Source of the DNA: Gammaproteobacteria bacterium
GTDB lineage: Bacteria > Gemmatimonadota > Gemmatimonadetes > Longimicrobiales > Gaopeijiaceae
Direction of reading: 5' to 3'
Length of the DNA: 8,772 bases
Assembly (NCBI GenBank): GCA_024638345.1
Contig: JAHEKL010000102.1
Coordinates: forward strand, 1 to 8,772
Shown: positions 6,722 to 8,772 of the stretch, piece by piece
Numbering within the stretch: position 1 is the first letter of the stretch
How the letters are laid out: each line of letters opens with the position of its first letter
Made by a program: the position numbers and the translations under genes
Notes under the pieces: generated by a model
What the model was told of the DNA's origin: nothing
Seen by the model: only the letters and a program-made list of their open reading frames with translations
Database searches by the model: none

Positions 6722-8373
6722 GCGGCAGTCGCCTCCTTGTTGAACTGACCTCGCAGCTCTCGGAACTTGCTGGCGAGCTCGGCCCTTTCCGCCTCGTAGT
6801 CCTCCGGGTCACGAAGAGACAGGGACTCGGCGTTCGGGGAGAAGTCGACACCCAGATTGACGGACGACTTGAAGGCGACGATCGAGCGAGAGTCCATTCC
6901 TCGGGCCCGAGCGTTCTCTGCGCGATAGGTGGTGAGCACCGACTCGAGTTGATGCGCCATGGCCCTCGACTCCTCCGCCAGCCCTTGGACCACGTAGGTC
7001 TTGAGTGCGCGCAGATCCTTGACCACATCCGTAAGCAGCTGGGAAGTCTGGCTGGCGCACTCCTCCCCGTTCTCGATCAAGCCTGCCCGCTCATCCTCGA
7101 AGGGCGATTCGTTGAATTGCTCTCGAATCGCGTCCCGGCGATGGAAGTAGGCCGCCGAGATGGCGCACAGAACCAGGGTCATGTTCAGCAACATGATCGG
7201 GAAATTCATGCGCGCCATCGACATCGAGTACTCTCTCAGCTCGGTGGCCGCGGCCTCGAGGTCGTCGGCCTGATTGGTCAACTGGTTGGCTTGCAGGATC
7301 TCTCCGTCGACCCGGAGCCATCCCGATTGGCGCCGGAGTTCCTCGACCTGCGCCATGTCGTTCAGGTACCGCTCCGCACCCACCTCGCCCAGCTGAACCC
7401 GGGCTTCGTAGAGCACGCCCAAGGTCAGGACCAGCCCGACGGCGGCGAGCACGATCGGAACCACGTTCTCTTTGACGGACCGGCTGTGGAGCGTGTGTCT
7501 CCGCTCTTTCCGTTCGCCCTGCATCACCAAGTCGCGGAGAGAGTGCCCAAAGAAGTGTCCGAGCACGCACAGGAACGTGATCACACCCGCAGCGAGGAGG
7601 GCGGCATCGGGTCGAAAGATGATGTGCGCCGCGACCCTCTCGGCACCGGCGAACCAGCCGGTGGCCGTTTCCGTCAGCAGCCTGATCTGTGTCTCGGTGA
7701 GCGGATCCCGAGGGAGCAGCGAACCGAAGACGGGAGCATTCGCGAAGAACTCCACCAGACCCAAGAAGACGAGCGCGCCGATATAGACGCGAGTCGGGAT
7801 CCCCCGACCCCGCTCCTCGCCCTCGGCTGTCAGCTCCTCGGTAATCTCCTTCTTCCGCATGGCGAAGCGAGCTCGGAGTCGGATCAGCTCGTTGGTGAGC
7901 CGGTGGAATCGATCGATTCCGATCTCCGCTCTCCCCAGGGTCTCGGCGATTCGCTCTTCTCGCTCACCCATCTCCAGGTTGAGCTTCTTGCGCTCTCTGG
8001 AATACCACCGCTCGTAGACGGAAACGCACCGGTTCTTGAGCTCGATCTCCGACTCCGCGGGCCCTTCGGTATTCGGTGCCGGTACTCCGTTCGCTGCGTC
8101 GGCGCGAGCCACGCGGCGCGCCTCGTCCCGAAGCCGCATGACTTCCGGAGTGTCCCCTTCGCTCGTCGTCTCCGGCTCGTGCCGGTTCGCTTCGGCGAAC
8201 TCGAAATGGGCGGGATCTCGAGGCTCCGGCTCGACGGTCTCGATCGCCTCCAGACGCGCCTGCCAGGATGGCCTCGAATCCGACTCGTCTCCCGCAATCG
8301 ACGCCGAGCGGCCGTTCGTCGAGACCTCGTCGGACTTGGTCTCACTAGCCTTTACGTGGGTGTCATCCGTCAT
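6715..8373 (-). CDS. Four-pass membrane protein with coiled coils, VWA/AAA+ partner
   Basis: I do not recognise a named family. From ATG 8373 the product has 552 aa. Residues 1-115 are acidic and disorder-like. Residues about 115-190 are charged and heptad-like (YERWYSRERKKLNLEMGERE and following). Four hydrophobic segments follow at about 192-216, 257-276, 304-322 and 391-410. The loop between segments 2 and 3 is very basic (GERKERRHTLHSR), which puts it in the cytoplasm along with both termini. The loops at about 217-256 and 323-390 are then extracytoplasmic, and the second is helical and coiled-coil-like. The C-terminal 140 residues are again charged and helical. The start overlaps the ATPase stop in ATGA with CGGAGC upstream. 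A longer open frame back to 8445 only repeats the ATPase region out of frame. It is probably a scaffold or transmitter across the membrane; this is inference from topology and neighbours. Confidence 0.8.
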   Translation of the reverse strand: MTDDTHVKASETKSDEVSTNGRSASIAGDESDSRPSWQARLEAIETVEPEPRDPAHFEFAEANRHEPETTSEGDTPEVMRLRDEARRVARADAANGVPAPNTEGPAESEIELKNRCVSVYERWYSRERKKLNLEMGEREERIAETLGRAEIGIDRFHRLTNELIRLRARFAMRKKEITEELTAEGEERGRGIPTRVYIGALVFLGLVEFFANAPVFGSLLPRDPLTETQIRLLTETATGWFAGAERVAAHIIFRPDAALLAAGVITFLCVLGHFFGHSLRDLVMQGERKERRHTLHSRSVKENVVPIVLAAVGLVLTLGVLYEARVQLGEVGAERYLNDMAQVEELRRQSGWLRVDGEILQANQLTNQADDLEAAATELREYSMSMARMNFPIMLLNMTLVLCAISAAYFHRRDAIREQFNESPFEDERAGLIENGEECASQTSQLLTDVVKDLRALKTYVVQGLAEESRAMAHQLESVLTTYRAENARARGMDSRSIVAFKSSVNLGVDFSPNAESLSLRDPEDYEAERAELASKFRELRGQFNKEATAAW

Positions 8374-8772
8374 TCGACGAGCTCCGTGATGTCGTCGTAC
8401 TTCACCTCCGCCAGCTTCGGCATGTCGATGAAGTACGAGAGGCACGCGTGCATGATCAGGTCAGTGGATAGCTCCGGTTCCTGACCGAGGTATCGGGCGT
8501 GATCGCACAGATCCGCGATCAGGTCTCCCGGGTGGCAGGAGCGGGGAGAGATCCCCAGCTTTCCGTAGAAGTCGTGGAAGATGAGGTCGACAGCCGCTTC
8601 GTTGTAGTCGATGCCCCGCTTGGCGCATACCCGTCGAAAGATCTCGGCGTATTGCTTCCGGTCGGGATTGGGCATATGGATCTTGTACCGAATCCGCCGT
8701 AGGAATGCCTCTTCGACCAAGTCCGAGGGGTTCAGGTTGGTCGCGAAGAAGATCAGGCAATCGAAAGGCACC
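8370..8772 (-). CDS. AAA+ ATPase, C-terminal part (runs off the right edge)
   Basis: This is the last 133 codons of a longer gene. The GTG at 8771 is most likely an internal valine, not the start. The fragment opens with VPFDCLIFFATNLNPSDLVE, where ATN is a sensor-1 type motif at the end of a strand. AFLRRIRYKI follows, the arginine-bearing segment typical of AAA+ ATPases (compare D-x-A-(F/L)-L-R-R-(I/F)). The remainder is helical and resembles the AAA+ lid, with YAEIFRRVCAKRG and a sensor-2-like PRSCHPGDLIADL. Walker A and B would lie beyond the window, so ATP binding is inferred from these downstream motifs. I recall similar sequences in ATPases that sit with membrane or secretion genes in other GC-rich bacteria, but the exact family is not assigned. 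The stop overlaps the start of the next gene by 4 bp (ATGA). Confidence 0.8.
   Translation of the reverse strand, partial: VPFDCLIFFATNLNPSDLVEEAFLRRIRYKIHMPNPDRKQYAEIFRRVCAKRGIDYNEAAVDLIFHDFYGKLGISPRSCHPGDLIADLCDHARYLGQEPELSTDLIMHACLSYFIDMPKLAEVKYDDITELVE

Noticed and set aside
6160..7300. LQANQ..N occurs in both the VWA protein (about residues 174-181) and the four-pass protein (about 360-367)
   Set aside because: The match is only about six residues in different structural settings, and the flanks do not align, so chance is likely.
422..8484. Several long open frames opposite or out of frame with the called genes (for example 487-1338, 5411-6748 and 6949-8484 on the plus strand)
   Set aside because: They are what GC-rich coding sequence leaves in other frames. 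Their translations have skewed composition and no motifs, and the opposing frames hold recognisable domains or coupled starts.

Overview
The window is GC-rich (roughly 60-65% by eye) bacterial chromosome with tightly packed genes. It contains nine protein-coding genes, two of them cut by the window edges. I saw no tRNA, rRNA, CRISPR array or insertion sequence. A four-histidine CtaA-type heme A synthase points to an aerobe that uses haem-A terminal oxidases. The style of the AAA+ ATPase and of the J-domain fusion would fit a Gemmatimonadota-like or other deep-branching didermal lineage, but that is only an impression, and no phylogenetic marker lies in the window.

Left part (1-4414). A GAF-domain gene runs leftwards out of the window. 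It is divergent from ctaA, which reads rightwards. ctaA then meets an M42 aminopeptidase gene tail to tail, and their coding ends overlap by 71 bp. The aminopeptidase is the last gene of a leftward run: GT4-fold glycosyltransferase-like gene, fxsA-like membrane protein, M42 peptidase. The gaps are 127 bp and 34 bp. The glycosyltransferase keeps the GT-B fold signature but has lost the residues usually needed for nucleotide-sugar binding.

Middle (4415-5932). A 460-bp stretch without a convincing gene holds a palindrome plus a third repeat arm that could form mutually exclusive hairpins. It is followed by two rightward genes: a 63-aa protein with two membrane segments, and a 224-aa protein that joins an N-terminal J-domain to a C-terminal winged-helix-like domain. 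This second gene converges on the next cluster across about 95 bp that contains a hairpin.

Right part (5933-8772, leftward). Three genes overlap by 4 and 7 bp in the order AAA+ ATPase (C-terminal part only), a 552-aa protein with four membrane segments and coiled coils, and a VWA-domain protein with an intact MIDAS and a probable lipoprotein signal. The stop/start overlaps imply coupled translation and a shared job. An ATPase in the cytoplasm, a membrane protein with large domains on both sides, and a metal-binding VWA domain outside the membrane could form a trans-envelope machine. This is the best candidate in the window for an undescribed system.
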